This document shows positions 22,822-33,858 of a stretch of DNA of 39,697 nucleotides, in pieces. The first letter of the stretch is position 1. Every line of letters starts with the position of its first letter. Location: positions 1 through 39,697 of the forward strand of contig SCTB01000189.1 in NCBI GenBank assembly GCA_004297545.1. Reading direction: 5' to 3'. Source of the stretch: Alphaproteobacteria bacterium. Lineage in GTDB: Bacteria > Pseudomonadota > Alphaproteobacteria > Micavibrionales > UBA2020. Below the pieces are notes generated by a model. That model was not told the DNA's origin. It saw only the letters and a program-made list of their open reading frames with translations, and ran no database searches. Made by a program: the position numbers and the translations under genes.

Positions 22822-22893
22822 TTACTTCTTCTTTTTCTTCGCGGCTTTTTTCTTCGCGGGTTTTTTAGCTTTCGCTTTCTTTTTCGTAGCCAT
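22822..22893 (-). CDS. 23-residue Lys/Ala-rich basic peptide
   Basis: The minus frame reads MATKKKAKAKKPAKKKAAKK followed by three more Lys and TAA. The composition is that of the C-terminal tail of histone H1-like bacterial DNA-binding proteins. The gene is complete in itself: a promoter with TTGACA and TAAAAT (22973-23002), a long leader, AGGGA about 7 bases before the ATG, and a terminator just after the stop. Its role could be binding of DNA, RNA or polyphosphate. No homologous full-length gene is adjacent, so it is unlikely to be only a fragment. Confidence 0.7.
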   Translation of the reverse strand: MATKKKAKAKKPAKKKAAKKKKK

Positions 22894-22972
22894 AGATTTC
22901 TTCCCTATATGTAGAGGTTGAACACATTAGAAAAGTTTTTGATTGCTCATCCACTTTCCTAATCATAATTCT

Positions 22973-23002
22973 ATTTTAGAACGTGATTCTCTTATTTGTC
23001 AA
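22973..23002 (-). promoter_or_regulatory. Promoter of the Lys-rich peptide gene
   Basis: Minus-strand TTGACA (23002-22997), 18 bases, TAAAAT (22978-22973). The leader to the ATG at 22893 is about 75 bases and AT-rich. Confidence 0.65.
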
Positions 23003-23102
23003 AAGAATATTGAAGAAGAGGGCCTCAAGTCGCCCTGAGACCCTCTCGCATGAACGCGTTCGCGCGGAAATTTTGCGCCGCGCGACATGATGGAAGAAGA
23101 AA

Positions 23103-23507
23103 TCACTCCTCGACGCGCTCTCCCTGGTCGTTCGCGTCTTCCTGCGGCGCTTCTTCGCCGCCTCCCGGATGCATGGCTTTCAATTCTTCCTGTGAATGTC
23201 CCTTGCCGATCATGCATTTTTTGTAAGATTTTTCTCTCTGGGCGTCGGTCGGCTGCGCGCCGTTCTTTTTCGGATCGGGCGTGGCTGCAACCGCCGAGCA
23301 GTCCTGGTCGTCTTTGTCGAACTTGCCGTCAACAGGCATCATTGCTGCATTATCTGCAGCTGCCTCGCCGTCGGAAGGATCTCCGGCGGGCGCCGTTTTC
23401 CCCTGCGCGACGACGTTGCCGGACTGCTGATCCGCCTGCGCCAGGAACGAAACGCTCGCAAATGCGATCACGCCCAGGACGGCGGCGATGGTGAAGTATT
23501 TTTTCAT
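23103..23507 (-). CDS. Small exported acidic protein of unknown function
   Basis: A 134-residue protein. The ATG at 23507 follows GGAG at 7 bases and opens a clear signal peptide (MKKYFTIAAVLGVIAFASVSFLAQA, cleavage near residue 25). The mature part is about 110 residues, rich in Asp, Glu, Ala and Gln. It has two cysteines (in DQDCSAV and YKKCMIG) that could form a disulphide, and a tail rich in Gly/Glu. It is predicted to be soluble in the periplasm. A frame beginning at 23621 would add an unlikely N-terminus. No family recognised; the DAQREKSYKKCM region faintly recalls short periplasmic stress proteins. Confidence 0.75.
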   Translation of the reverse strand: MKKYFTIAAVLGVIAFASVSFLAQADQQSGNVVAQGKTAPAGDPSDGEAAADNAAMMPVDGKFDKDDQDCSAVAATPDPKKNGAQPTDAQREKSYKKCMIGKGHSQEELKAMHPGGGEEAPQEDANDQGERVEE

Positions 23508-23690
23508 GATTTTCTCCAAAGTTATTCCGTTTTCGGTGATGTGTTTTGCTGGAAATTCCTGCCCGTACATGCTCCGGCGCCACCGACTTGATAATAATGC
23601 GCCTGCCCCGCATGAAAACAAGGGGAGAGGTGGGGCTAAAATGTGACGGTCGGGGCAAAAGTGAAATCGGATTACATAAGCTTGGCAAAA

Positions 23691-25379
23691 TCACCGCGCG
23701 GCGAGGCGTTTGACGTCGCAAAGACTGTATGCGGGCGGGTAGGCGTTGTTCATTTCCTTCGGGCGGTCGAGATGGGGCTCGTAGAGCCTGTCGGTGACTT
23801 CCCGGCAGGTCCTGGGTGCGAGCGCGAGCTTGAAGCGGCTCAGGGCAGCTTCCGCCGTCTTCATGTCGCGCGCCGTCATGAACAGCTTGATGGGCCCCTT
23901 GTGCGCCGCGATTTTATCCGCGATGAGGTCGTTGATGCCCAGTTTCTCTTCCGGGCGGAAGGTGCGGCTCTGGATGCGCAGGAAGGAAACACCAGGCGGG
24001 AATTCAGGCAGCAGATAGGCATAGGCGTCGTATCCCGCCATCAGCACAAGCATGTCAGCGTTGGCTTTCAGGCCCGTGTCGCTGATGCTGGCGATCTTTT
24101 CCGGCCAGATATGGTGGCGCCCCCAGGTGCCGGGCTGGATGGTCACGGCGATGACGATCAGCGCGGAGGCCGCCGTCTGCCAGCGCGTGCGCAGCGTAAA
24201 AGGCATCAGCCCCGCACAGACGACGATCAAAAGCGGCGCCAGCATGTCGAGCGGCAGGAGATAGCGATAGACGGCCTCGAAGGATATCCAGGTGAAATAC
24301 CCCGCCGCCGCCGTCCACAGCAGGAAACGGGAGGGCAGGGACGCTGCGAGCGGCTCCCCCGATTTTTTCGTGCCGAAAAACACGGTACTGGCGACGGCGC
24401 ATATCAGGAAGACGTAGAGGATGGGGATGCGCCAGTCCTGCCACCAGATTTCATTGGCCATATAGGGGTCGATGGCGATGACAAACGGGTGCAGGAGCTT
24501 CGCGCTGCCGCCCAGCACGAAGTAATCCCCGATGCTCACCGGTGGCATCAGCGGCGCCTGGAAGAACCGGTTGAAGAAGGGAAATGTCGGGCTGCCGTAA
24601 TGCGTGAACAGGAACCATCCCCAGTGGCCGTAGGTGATCGCGTATCCCGCCAGTGCGCCGCAGCCGAAGGCAAACGACGCCACGAAAGCCCTGCGCCGGA
24701 TGCCCAGGACGATCAGCAGCGCGAAACATTCGGCGAGGCAGAAGCTTGCGCAGGTCATTTTAAGGCCTACAGCGAGGCCTGCAGGCAGGCTGCAGAGGGC
24801 CGCGGTCATTGCCGCCCGCGCTTCCGGAGCCTCTGCCAGGTACTTCAGATGCCTCAGAATAAGCAAAGCGGAGAGCAGGATGCCAAGGCTGGTCACGTTA
24901 TCATAGAAGACGGCGCCGATTTCGGAGATGCCCATCGCGCTGAAGGTGCCGAGCGCGGCGACGGCGGCGCAGGCGCCCGCCTTATGCAGCGTTTTCGGAA
25001 TGATGAGAGTCATCCAGGCCAGCATGAACAGGAGCGGGAAGTTCAGCCCCTGCACCGTGCCGAGAATGAAATACGCCAGCTTCAGCGGGACATGGGTCGC
25101 GAGCAGGTAGAACGGCACATCAAGCCAGGGATTCAGGAAAAACTGGCTCTGCGCCGGCAGGAAGTCGATGCCGCTGTCGTGCCGCCCCGTGACATAGGCG
25201 TAAGCATTGTACCAGTGGTAGTTGCGCAGATCCCAGCTGGCATCGGCGCCCAGCATCAGCGCGATGACGCCATACGCAAAAGGCGACAGCACAAGCAGCG
25301 CCAATACCCCTTTCCGCAGCGGGTCGCGGGCAGACGGGAGCATGTCATATTGTATATAGTGTGCTTTCGCTGCTTTCAT
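23691..25379 (-). CDS. Polytopic GT-C-like membrane protein, copy 2
   Basis: A 562-residue inner-membrane protein with roughly ten to twelve hydrophobic helices. The first extracytoplasmic loop carries GADASWDLRNYHWYNAYAYV and FFLNPWLDVPFYLLATH, with acidic residues placed as in GT-C-fold glycosyltransferases that use lipid-linked sugars. The C-terminal 150 residues form a soluble domain. It is a tandem paralogue of 25419-27092 with extensive identity (for example the ASWDLRNYHWYNA and LLPEFP motifs). The start is uncertain: ATG 25379 or 25343, neither with a good ribosome site. No sugar-nucleotide genes are nearby, so the acceptor is unknown. Confidence 0.75.
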   Translation of the reverse strand: MKAAKAHYIQYDMLPSARDPLRKGVLALLVLSPFAYGVIALMLGADASWDLRNYHWYNAYAYVTGRHDSGIDFLPAQSQFFLNPWLDVPFYLLATHVPLKLAYFILGTVQGLNFPLLFMLAWMTLIIPKTLHKAGACAAVAALGTFSAMGISEIGAVFYDNVTSLGILLSALLILRHLKYLAEAPEARAAMTAALCSLPAGLAVGLKMTCASFCLAECFALLIVLGIRRRAFVASFAFGCGALAGYAITYGHWGWFLFTHYGSPTFPFFNRFFQAPLMPPVSIGDYFVLGGSAKLLHPFVIAIDPYMANEIWWQDWRIPILYVFLICAVASTVFFGTKKSGEPLAASLPSRFLLWTAAAGYFTWISFEAVYRYLLPLDMLAPLLIVVCAGLMPFTLRTRWQTAASALIVIAVTIQPGTWGRHHIWPEKIASISDTGLKANADMLVLMAGYDAYAYLLPEFPPGVSFLRIQSRTFRPEEKLGINDLIADKIAAHKGPIKLFMTARDMKTAEAALSRFKLALAPRTCREVTDRLYEPHLDRPKEMNNAYPPAYSLCDVKRLAAR

Positions 25380-25418
25380 ACCGGAATGATAATATCAATC
25401 TTGTGAAATTCCAATATG

Positions 25419-27092
25419 TTAGCGTAACGGCCGATGAACGTCGCAGAGGCTGTAAGCCTGCGGATAGTCGTTGCCCTGGTCGTCAGGTTTGTCCAGGCGG
25501 TCTTCAAAAAGCCTGTCCGTGGTCATTCTGCACGTCTTGCGCAGGAGCGTAAGGCGCAAGGGGCGGAGAGCGGCTTCTGCTGTCGGGATCTGCCGGGTGG
25601 GGATGAGCATGGCCAGCGGGCCTTTGTGGGCATCAATCTTCCTGCGGATGAGGTCGTTGATGCCGTAATCCGCGTCTGCCGGAAATCCGCGGCTCTGGAT
25701 GCGCACATAGCGCAGGCTGGACGGAAATTCGGGCAGGAGGTAGGCATAGGCGTCGACGCCCGCCATCAGCACCAGCGTATTCTCCGCCACGGAAGGCAGG
25801 GTGATGTCCGCCATTTTTTCCGGCCATTGCGCGCGGCGGCCCCAGTTGCCGGGATAGATGGTGGCCATCAGCGCCGCCAGCACCACGACCGCCGCAATCA
25901 CACGCGCCTGTTTCGGCAGCGGCAGCATCCCCATGCATATGACGAGGAGCAGGGGCGAGAGCATGTCGAGCGGCAACAGGTAGCGGTAAACGGTTTCGGA
26001 CAAAAGCCAGCAGTAATAGCCGACCGCGCCCGCGACCAGCAGGAAGCGCGCCGGTCCTGCGTCCGCCAGCGTTGTGCCGCCGGCGGGGCGTTTTTTGAAC
26101 AGCTTGTACTGGACGATCAGCCAGAGGAACAGGCCGTAGAGAACGGGTATGCGCAGGTCGTGCCACCATATCTCGTTGACCAGCAAAGGTTTGAACGCGA
26201 ACAGAAACGGGAAGATCAGCAGCGTCCAGTTGTGCGGCGGCGCGTAATCGAGCAGCAGGCTGTCGGAGGGCAGCAGCGGCGAGTGGAAGATGATATTGAA
26301 CAGCGGAAACGTCGGGCTGCCGAACTGGCTGTAGAGATACCACCCCCAGTGGCCGTAGGCCAAGGCGAAGCCCGCCAGCACGCCGAGACCGAAGCAGAAG
26401 GCCAGCAGGAAGCAGCGCCTCATCTGCGGCGTGAAGATGAGGAGCGCGATGCACAGGCCCACGCAATAGGGCGCGCAGGTCATCTTCAGGCCGACCACAA
26501 AGCCGGAGGGGATACCGCAAAGCGCCGCATAGCGCACCGCCGCCTTCTCCGGTGCTTTCTGCATCCAGTCCAGCCGCCGCAACAGCAGAAGCGCGGACAG
26601 GAAGATGCCCAGGCTGGTCACGTTATCGTAAAAGACGGTGCCGATTTCGGCGATATCCATCGCGCCCAGCATGCCCATCCCCGCCAGCAGGGCGCAGGCG
26701 AGCGTCTTGTGTCCCGTCCTGGATATCGCCAGGGTCGCATAGGCGATCATGAACAAGAGCGCAAAATTGAGCCCCTGCACGGCGGCAAGAATGAAACAGG
26801 CGGCCTTCAGCGGCAGGTGCGTGGCCAGAAGATAGAACGGCACATCAAGCCATGGATTCAGGAAAAACTGTCCCTGCGATGGCATCAGATCGACGTTGCG
26901 ATGGCCTGTCAGGTAAGCCCAGGCGTTGTACCAGTGGTAATTGCGCAGGTCCCAGCTGGCATCGGCGCCCAGATACAGCGCGAGCGCCCCGTAGAAGAGG
27001 GGAAACAGGACCATCAGCGCCAGCGCAGGAAGGCGGGCGGGGTCGTTTCGGGGCGGGAGCAGGCGAATTTCCGTGTCAGCGGTCGCTGTCAT
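25419..27092 (-). CDS. Polytopic GT-C-like membrane protein, copy 1
   Basis: Paralogue of the next gene and upstream of it, with a 40-base gap. The 557-residue product begins MTATADTEIRLLPP from the ATG at 27092; a TTG at 27119 is possible but less likely. The signature loop GADASWDLRNYHWYNAWAYL is followed by FFLNPWLDVPFYLLATHLP, many helices, and a C-terminal soluble part with VLMAGVDAYAYLLPEFPSSL. Both copies look intact. By family resemblance it may transfer a sugar from a polyprenyl carrier outside the membrane, but this is inferred from topology and motif placement only. The tRNA-Lys island begins about 90 bases upstream. Confidence 0.75.
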   Translation of the reverse strand: MTATADTEIRLLPPRNDPARLPALALMVLFPLFYGALALYLGADASWDLRNYHWYNAWAYLTGHRNVDLMPSQGQFFLNPWLDVPFYLLATHLPLKAACFILAAVQGLNFALLFMIAYATLAISRTGHKTLACALLAGMGMLGAMDIAEIGTVFYDNVTSLGIFLSALLLLRRLDWMQKAPEKAAVRYAALCGIPSGFVVGLKMTCAPYCVGLCIALLIFTPQMRRCFLLAFCFGLGVLAGFALAYGHWGWYLYSQFGSPTFPLFNIIFHSPLLPSDSLLLDYAPPHNWTLLIFPFLFAFKPLLVNEIWWHDLRIPVLYGLFLWLIVQYKLFKKRPAGGTTLADAGPARFLLVAGAVGYYCWLLSETVYRYLLPLDMLSPLLLVICMGMLPLPKQARVIAAVVVLAALMATIYPGNWGRRAQWPEKMADITLPSVAENTLVLMAGVDAYAYLLPEFPSSLRYVRIQSRGFPADADYGINDLIRRKIDAHKGPLAMLIPTRQIPTAEAALRPLRLTLLRKTCRMTTDRLFEDRLDKPDDQGNDYPQAYSLCDVHRPLR

Positions 27093-27180
27093 ATATACAT
27101 GATACGGCTTTTGCCCCAAAAGTCACTGAATGCCGCCCATAGCTGGACCGGATGCGGATTTTCAGATTGCGGCGCTGAAA

Positions 27181-27221
27181 TGAATGAAAATGGTGATCCC
27201 GGTGGGATTCGAACCAACGAC
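27181..27221. repeat. att-like direct repeat, distal copy (tRNA-Lys 3'-end remnant)
   Basis: Its first 35 bases equal 30196-30230, one mismatch follows, and then 5 further matching bases. It contains the tRNA T-arm and acceptor end, CCA included, but no anticodon or D-arm, so it is not a tRNA gene. Confidence 0.85.
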
Positions 27222-27507
27222 AGCATTCACGGGCGGCAGCGGTTTTACACAATCGGGCGCTGGGATAGCTCCCTGACACCCGAACAGGCACGGGAACAGG
27301 CGGAGATCAAACGGGGCGAAGTGCGGCAGGGGATAGACCCGGCAGCTCTTAAACAGGCGGCCAGCAAGATTCCCGTGGTGCAGGATGCTTTCACAGCCTT
27401 CCTTGCGGAGATCGGAGAGTTCGGGCGTATACCCACTAGTAAGAACTACAATCCGATGTTAGGGAATCGAGCCCCCAAAGAAACTGCTGATCGCATCCGT
27501 GGTTGAT
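27222..27507 (+). pseudogene. Tyrosine-recombinase integrase remnant
   Basis: A + frame reads IHGRQRFYTIGRWDSSLTPE, then QAREQAEIKRGEVRQGIDPA, then PVVQDAFTAFLAEIGEFGR and PTSKNYNPML. This matches the end of the arm-binding domain (GRQRRYTIGRY ... LTPEQAR ... GEVxxGxDPA) and the start of the core-binding domain of tRNA-targeting phage-type integrases. The N-terminal part is cut off at the att-like repeat, and the catalytic domain with its R-H-R-Y residues is absent. It ends inside the 3' end of the Sel1 gene on the other strand. A relic that marks the island as integrase-borne. Confidence 0.75.
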
Positions 27508-29114
27508 TTAACAAAACCAGGTTTGGCGCGATGCTGCATATACTCCAGGTTTTTCTGTACGGTTGCTTTGTCCCGTCGTGCCTGCTCAACAAGTTTTGCG
27601 CCGTTTGGATCACCCTGGTCAGCTGCCTTCTGGTACCACATGATTGCCACATCCATCTCCTGTGGCGAATTATTCATGGCTGCTTTAGAACTGTACAACC
27701 TCCCAAGACCGATTTGCGCATTAGTGTCCCCCTGGTCAGCTGCCTTCTGGTACCATATCAGCGCCTGAGAATTGTCTGGCCGCACGCCTTTTCCCCACTC
27801 ATAACAGGAGCCGAGATGATATTGAGCTGCTGCATTCCCATGTTCTGCACCTCGACGAAACCGGCGTATTGCTTCGGCAGGGTCGGCGGGAATACCCGGC
27901 TTGCCATGCTGGTATAGTTCTGCAATATAACTCTCCGCTGCAAAATCTCCGTTAAATTCAGCTTTTTTATACCACTTCATAGCCTCTACGTAGTCTTGCT
28001 TTACACCATTGCCTTCTTGATACATAAGCCCAAGACTGATTTGTGACGCTGTGTCATCATGCGCTGCTCCCAGACGAAACCGGCGCAGGGCTTCGTCGTA
28101 ATTCACTGGAGTGAGGGCATTCTTATAGAGTCGTCCAATGTAATTCTGTGCACCCCAATAACCCCTGAATTCCGCTTTTTTATACCACCTCATTGCCTCG
28201 GCAATGTCTTTCTGTACACCCCACCCGTTGCCATACATAAGGCCAATATTAATTTCTGATCGGACGTTCCCCATAAGCGCGCCCTTTTGAAATAACTCCA
28301 TCGCCAGCTTATAGTCTTGCTTTACATCTGTACCGGCCAGATACCTAATTCCGAGCCAGTTTGCTTCATCTGATACCAATTCATCAAGATAAGAAAGCTG
28401 TTTCTTTGATAATCCCGCATTCCGGACTTCTTTTCTAAACTCCTGCATTTTTTCCAGACTGCCGCCCCACTTGGTTTCAAGGCTAATCATATACTTGTAA
28501 CGAACACTAAAATTTTTAGGATCTATTTTAATCGTTTTATTCAATATTTCTTCTTTAGTTTTCTGGTCTCCGACCAACATCGCCGCACTGAAAATACCAA
28601 AATAGCTAAGTACTGGCTTTGCAGTTCTATCAGCTGCCAGATGTGCATCAGTCACGGCTTTCTTCAAGAAACTCTCCATGGATGAGATTTGGTGTTCTGT
28701 CGTCTGGCTAATATAATCTCCTCCACGTGCATGATAGGCGAGACGGCGGTAATATGTCGCGCGGGCCTCAAGAGCCGCATATGATTTTGGGAAGGCAGCG
28801 ATCCACGCGTTGTATTTTTCTTCTAGGCCGAGATCGGTATCATAGAAGGCGCTAAAAATATGCATAAGGTTCACGTCATTCCATTTCCCTCGCTCGAAAT
28901 CTTGCTGGAGCTGATTCACATCCTTATCCAATTCTGCATAGCGGCCTTCCTGCAAGAGCTCTGCATATTTCGCGCTGAGGGCATTTTCCTTCACTGTTAT
29001 TGGCGTCGGGTCTAATAATGCGGGATCTGCTAAAACAGGTGAAGCGGAGAGAATTACCAGGATGAACAATGCCGCAATTAAGCCTAGCCGTGCGATTGAA
29101 ACCCATTTAAACAT
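27459..29114 (-). CDS. Exported Sel1-repeat protein, island cargo
   Basis: The 551-residue product starts at the ATG at 29114 with GGAGG upstream. The N-terminal signal MFKWVSIARLGLIAALFILV continues ILSASPVLA, with cleavage near residue 30. Residues about 35-255 form a helical domain without known motifs. Residues about 255-490 hold Sel1-like repeats of classic form, such as DIAEAMRWYKKAEFRGYWGA, YVEAMKWYKKAEFNGDFAAE and NSQALIWYQKAADQGDTNAQ. It is a periplasmic or surface solenoid for protein binding by family knowledge. Base composition is AT-richer than in flanking genes. The C-terminal end overlaps the integrase remnant, suggesting that deletion joined the two. It follows the gene at 29170 by 55 bases. 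Confidence 0.88.
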   Translation of the reverse strand: MFKWVSIARLGLIAALFILVILSASPVLADPALLDPTPITVKENALSAKYAELLQEGRYAELDKDVNQLQQDFERGKWNDVNLMHIFSAFYDTDLGLEEKYNAWIAAFPKSYAALEARATYYRRLAYHARGGDYISQTTEHQISSMESFLKKAVTDAHLAADRTAKPVLSYFGIFSAAMLVGDQKTKEEILNKTIKIDPKNFSVRYKYMISLETKWGGSLEKMQEFRKEVRNAGLSKKQLSYLDELVSDEANWLGIRYLAGTDVKQDYKLAMELFQKGALMGNVRSEINIGLMYGNGWGVQKDIAEAMRWYKKAEFRGYWGAQNYIGRLYKNALTPVNYDEALRRFRLGAAHDDTASQISLGLMYQEGNGVKQDYVEAMKWYKKAEFNGDFAAESYIAELYQHGKPGIPADPAEAIRRFRRGAEHGNAAAQYHLGSCYEWGKGVRPDNSQALIWYQKAADQGDTNAQIGLGRLYSSKAAMNNSPQEMDVAIMWYQKAADQGDPNGAKLVEQARRDKATVQKNLEYMQHRAKPGFVKSTTDAISSFFGGSIP

Positions 29115-29169
29115 GTTGCTGTATCCCTCCAAATATTTTTAGAATAATAATCAATTTTAGCCAACGCAC

Positions 29170-29889
29170 TTACTGGACTGTCAGATCATATTCGATGTTC
29201 TGAATCATACGCCCTAGATATGGGGAGTTGCGATTATACCTGCCACCAAACTTAAGAATATGGCGTCCTTTTTTCAAAGGTTTCACAGATAGCCAGAAGC
29301 CATCAGTGGCTGAGGGATACGCATCGTATGGGTGCTGATCTGCGGGCGCGCGTTCAAATATATTAAAACATTCACTCGAGGCGACGCGATATTGTTCTAG
29401 CTTGTTAATCGCAACGCCATCAATTTCTGCAAAGAGGCCTATAGCCGTATCGTTATTGAGCGCTGCTTCTGCCTTGGCTTGGCGGCAGCTCAATGCATTG
29501 TTGCCTTTCTCAGGGTAATAACTCATGGTGATCAAGGGAAAGAAAAGTATTTTTCCTTCGGGGATCGTGCATACTCTATGTATTTTTGAGGAGCCAAAAC
29601 CGCCGGCTAAAAACCATATCGAACCCTGTTGCCCAAGCGCGCAGTTGGCTCCGGTTAAGTCACGAGCTGGGTTTGTTTCACCAGGAATGGACATCAACCA
29701 TTGCCACCAATCTATTGTGAGTTGGGAAGCGTTGCGCCCATCTACAAGAACCCCGACAGGGTACACCGCTGCTGGATTTGTGCTAGCTTGCGGAGCGTCC
29801 TGAGCATCACTCTCTATCGCGCTACCAACTGTCATAGCCGTGGCATAAATAAAGATAAAAACCAAAAGATATTTCTTCATTTTTATCAT
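29170..29889 (-). CDS. Exported protein of unknown function, island cargo
   Basis: About 239 residues, with a signal peptide (MKKYLLVFIFIYATAMTVGSA; ATG at 29880 or 29889, both possible). The mature protein has the pattern LTIDWWQWLMSIPGETNPA, DLTGANCALGQQGSIWFLAG and CTIPEGKILFFPLI. I associate this pattern with a widespread but uncharacterised family of exported bacterial proteins. The C-terminal part is beta-rich (FWLSVKPLKKGRHILKFGG), and four cysteines (the two above plus ALSCRQ and SECFNIF) may form disulphides. It probably shares a transcript with the Sel1 gene. Confidence 0.8.
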   Translation of the reverse strand: MIKMKKYLLVFIFIYATAMTVGSAIESDAQDAPQASTNPAAVYPVGVLVDGRNASQLTIDWWQWLMSIPGETNPARDLTGANCALGQQGSIWFLAGGFGSSKIHRVCTIPEGKILFFPLITMSYYPEKGNNALSCRQAKAEAALNNDTAIGLFAEIDGVAINKLEQYRVASSECFNIFERAPADQHPYDAYPSATDGFWLSVKPLKKGRHILKFGGRYNRNSPYLGRMIQNIEYDLTVQ

Positions 29890-30195
29890 GAAAGGCATCT
29901 CACGCAAAAAGCCCTGAAACTGCCCTGGCAGACAGCAGGTACTTTGAGCCTAAGCCGCAATACTTAAGCATTACTTAAAATTGGTTGTGGACAGCCTTCG
30001 CGCTCTGCAGAAGAAATTCAATATCATGTTTCGAAGGGTGGTGGAGGGGGAAGGACGGCCCTCCAGATACCTATAAGAATACCCACTCTGAATGGATATT
30101 ACATAACATAACACCCCTTCAAACGCAAACATTCCCGGTGTAGCCATGCTGTAGCCACAAGGTTTTTAACTTTCACTGATTTTTTGCTAAGGCAT
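29890..30195. other. Non-coding end of the island
   Basis: About 300 bases without a convincing gene on either strand. It contains short repeats such as TGTAGCC twice near 30139-30157 and a CTTAAGCATTACTTAA stretch near 29963-29978. It may hold integrase arm sites or the promoter of the gene at 29889, but I see no clear -35/-10 pair. Confidence 0.5.
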
Positions 30196-30236
30196 TGAAT
30201 GAAAATGGTGATCCCGGTGGGATTCGAACCCACGAC
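30196..30236. repeat. att-like direct repeat, tRNA-proximal copy
   Basis: The intact counterpart of 27181-27221. It covers the 3' end of tRNA-Lys plus 10 flanking bases (TGAATGAAAA), so the repeat extends beyond the tRNA itself. Confidence 0.85.
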
Positions 30237-30280
30237 CCTCTGATTAAAAGTCAGATGCTCTACCGCTGAGCTACGGAATC
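30206..30280 (-). tRNA. tRNA-Lys (anticodon UUU)
   Basis: The minus strand folds as a 75-nt tRNA: acceptor GATTCCG/CGGGATC, D-stem GCTC/GAGC, anticodon stem TCTGA/TCAGA with loop CTTTTAA (anticodon TTT), T-stem GTGGG/CCCAC with loop TTCGAAT, discriminator A and encoded CCA. It is the integration target of the island on its 3' side. Confidence 0.97.
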
Positions 30281-30331
30281 ACGGTACTTAAGAGGCTGAG
30301 ACAACGAGATATTTTTCCCAGCCGGGCTCAA

Positions 30332-30360
30332 CTTATACGCGCAATTATCTATTTTGTAAA
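30332..30360 (-). promoter_or_regulatory. Promoter of tRNA-Lys
   Basis: Minus-strand TTTACA (30360-30355), 17 bases, TATAAG (30337-30332), about 50 bases before the tRNA 5' end. Its -35 overlaps the last codons of coaD. Confidence 0.65.
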
Positions 30361-30867
30361 TTTCTTTTTGAGCGCGCGCACGACATTTGGCGTCACAAAA
30401 TGACTGACATCGCCGCCATACCTAGCTATCTCCTTGACGAACCTTGAGGAAATCAGCTGGTGCTTGTCCTGCGCCATGAAGAAAACGGTCTCGATCTTGT
30501 CGTCGAGATAAGAGTTCATGCCGGCCATCTGGAATTCATATTCGAAGTCGGAGACGGCCCTTAAGCCCCGGACAATCACGCGGGCTTTCTGCTTGCGCAC
30601 GAAGTCCATCAGCAGCTCGTTGAAGGGGATGATCTCCCACGACTTGCCTTTGATCTTCTTGTTGTTGGACAGGTCCGTTTCCAGAAGCGAGATGCGCTGC
30701 TTGACGTCGAACAGGGGGCCCTTACCCGGATTGTCGGCCACCGCCACTACAAGATGGTCAATCACTTTCAGCGCCCGCTCGACAATGTCGAGGTGTCCCA
30801 GCGTCACGGGATCGAAGGTGCCGGGATAGACGCCGATCAGGTGCGGGGATTTGGATTTTTTTGTCAT
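30349..30867 (-). CDS. coaD: Phosphopantetheine adenylyltransferase CoaD
   Basis: CoaD transfers AMP from ATP to 4'-phosphopantetheine, the penultimate step of coenzyme A synthesis in the cytosol. The 172-residue product has the nucleotidyltransferase motif GTFDPVTLGHLDI (T22-x-G-H25), the substrate region RGLRAVSDFEYEFQMAGMN and the second nucleotide motif ISSRFVKEIARYGGDVSHFV. ATG at 30867 is chosen because AAGG lies 6 bases upstream, against a TTG two codons earlier. It starts 2 bases after the gyrA stop, so the two are probably cotranscribed. Confidence 0.97.
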   Translation of the reverse strand: MTKKSKSPHLIGVYPGTFDPVTLGHLDIVERALKVIDHLVVAVADNPGKGPLFDVKQRISLLETDLSNNKKIKGKSWEIIPFNELLMDFVRKQKARVIVRGLRAVSDFEYEFQMAGMNSYLDDKIETVFFMAQDKHQLISSRFVKEIARYGGDVSHFVTPNVVRALKKKFTK

Positions 30868-30869
30868 TA

Positions 30870-33581
<2,712 letters not shown>

Positions 33582-33772
33582 GGTCTTGAGCCTTTTTTGG
33601 GTCGCTTGTTTATATAAGAAAAACCTATACTTTTTAGCATCTTTGCAAGGTGGGACAAAGACATAAATACAGGCGCGCCTTTCACATAAGCCATCCGTAT
33701 GTGCTTGAATTAACGGCCATATTGTGAAAAGCTTTCAACATGTTCTGTATTCCATTTCTTTTTGCCATTTTT

Positions 33773-33858
33773 GTTATTCTGAGGGAGCTCTTGCGACCGA
33801 AGAATCTCCCTTCCGGCTGCGTCGAAAAAGGGAGATCCTTCGCTGCGTTCAGGATGAC
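33773..33858. repeat. Palindromic repeat, class A (copy 3), overlapping a gene start
   Basis: It begins GTTATTCTGAGGGAGCTC and ends GGAGATCCTTCGCTGCGTTC then AGGATGAC, with arms AGAATCTCCCTT and AAGGGAGATCCTT. The terminal AGGATGAC supplies the ATG at 33854 of the following gene. Confidence 0.75.

Larger units (their letters stand above)
27181..30236. mobile_element. Small genomic island integrated at tRNA-Lys 3' end
   Basis: A 41-bp direct repeat (one mismatch) bounds this 3-kb segment: at 27181-27221 and at 30196-30236, where it is the 3' part of the intact tRNA-Lys(UUU). The 3' portion of a tRNA is a common target of tyrosine integrases. A fragment of such an integrase lies just inside the left repeat. 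The cargo, two exported-protein genes on the minus strand, is visibly AT-richer than the flanking gyrA and GT-C genes. With the integrase decayed, the island is probably no longer self-mobile. Confidence 0.8.

Noticed and set aside
27191-27265. Second tRNA gene at the distal repeat
   Set aside because: Only the T-arm and acceptor end match; no anticodon arm or D-arm follows, so it is an att remnant.
25434-27506. 690-codon + frame opposite the GT-C-like gene
   Set aside because: Only its last part, after 27222, resembles a protein (integrase remnant). The rest mirrors the minus-strand gene.
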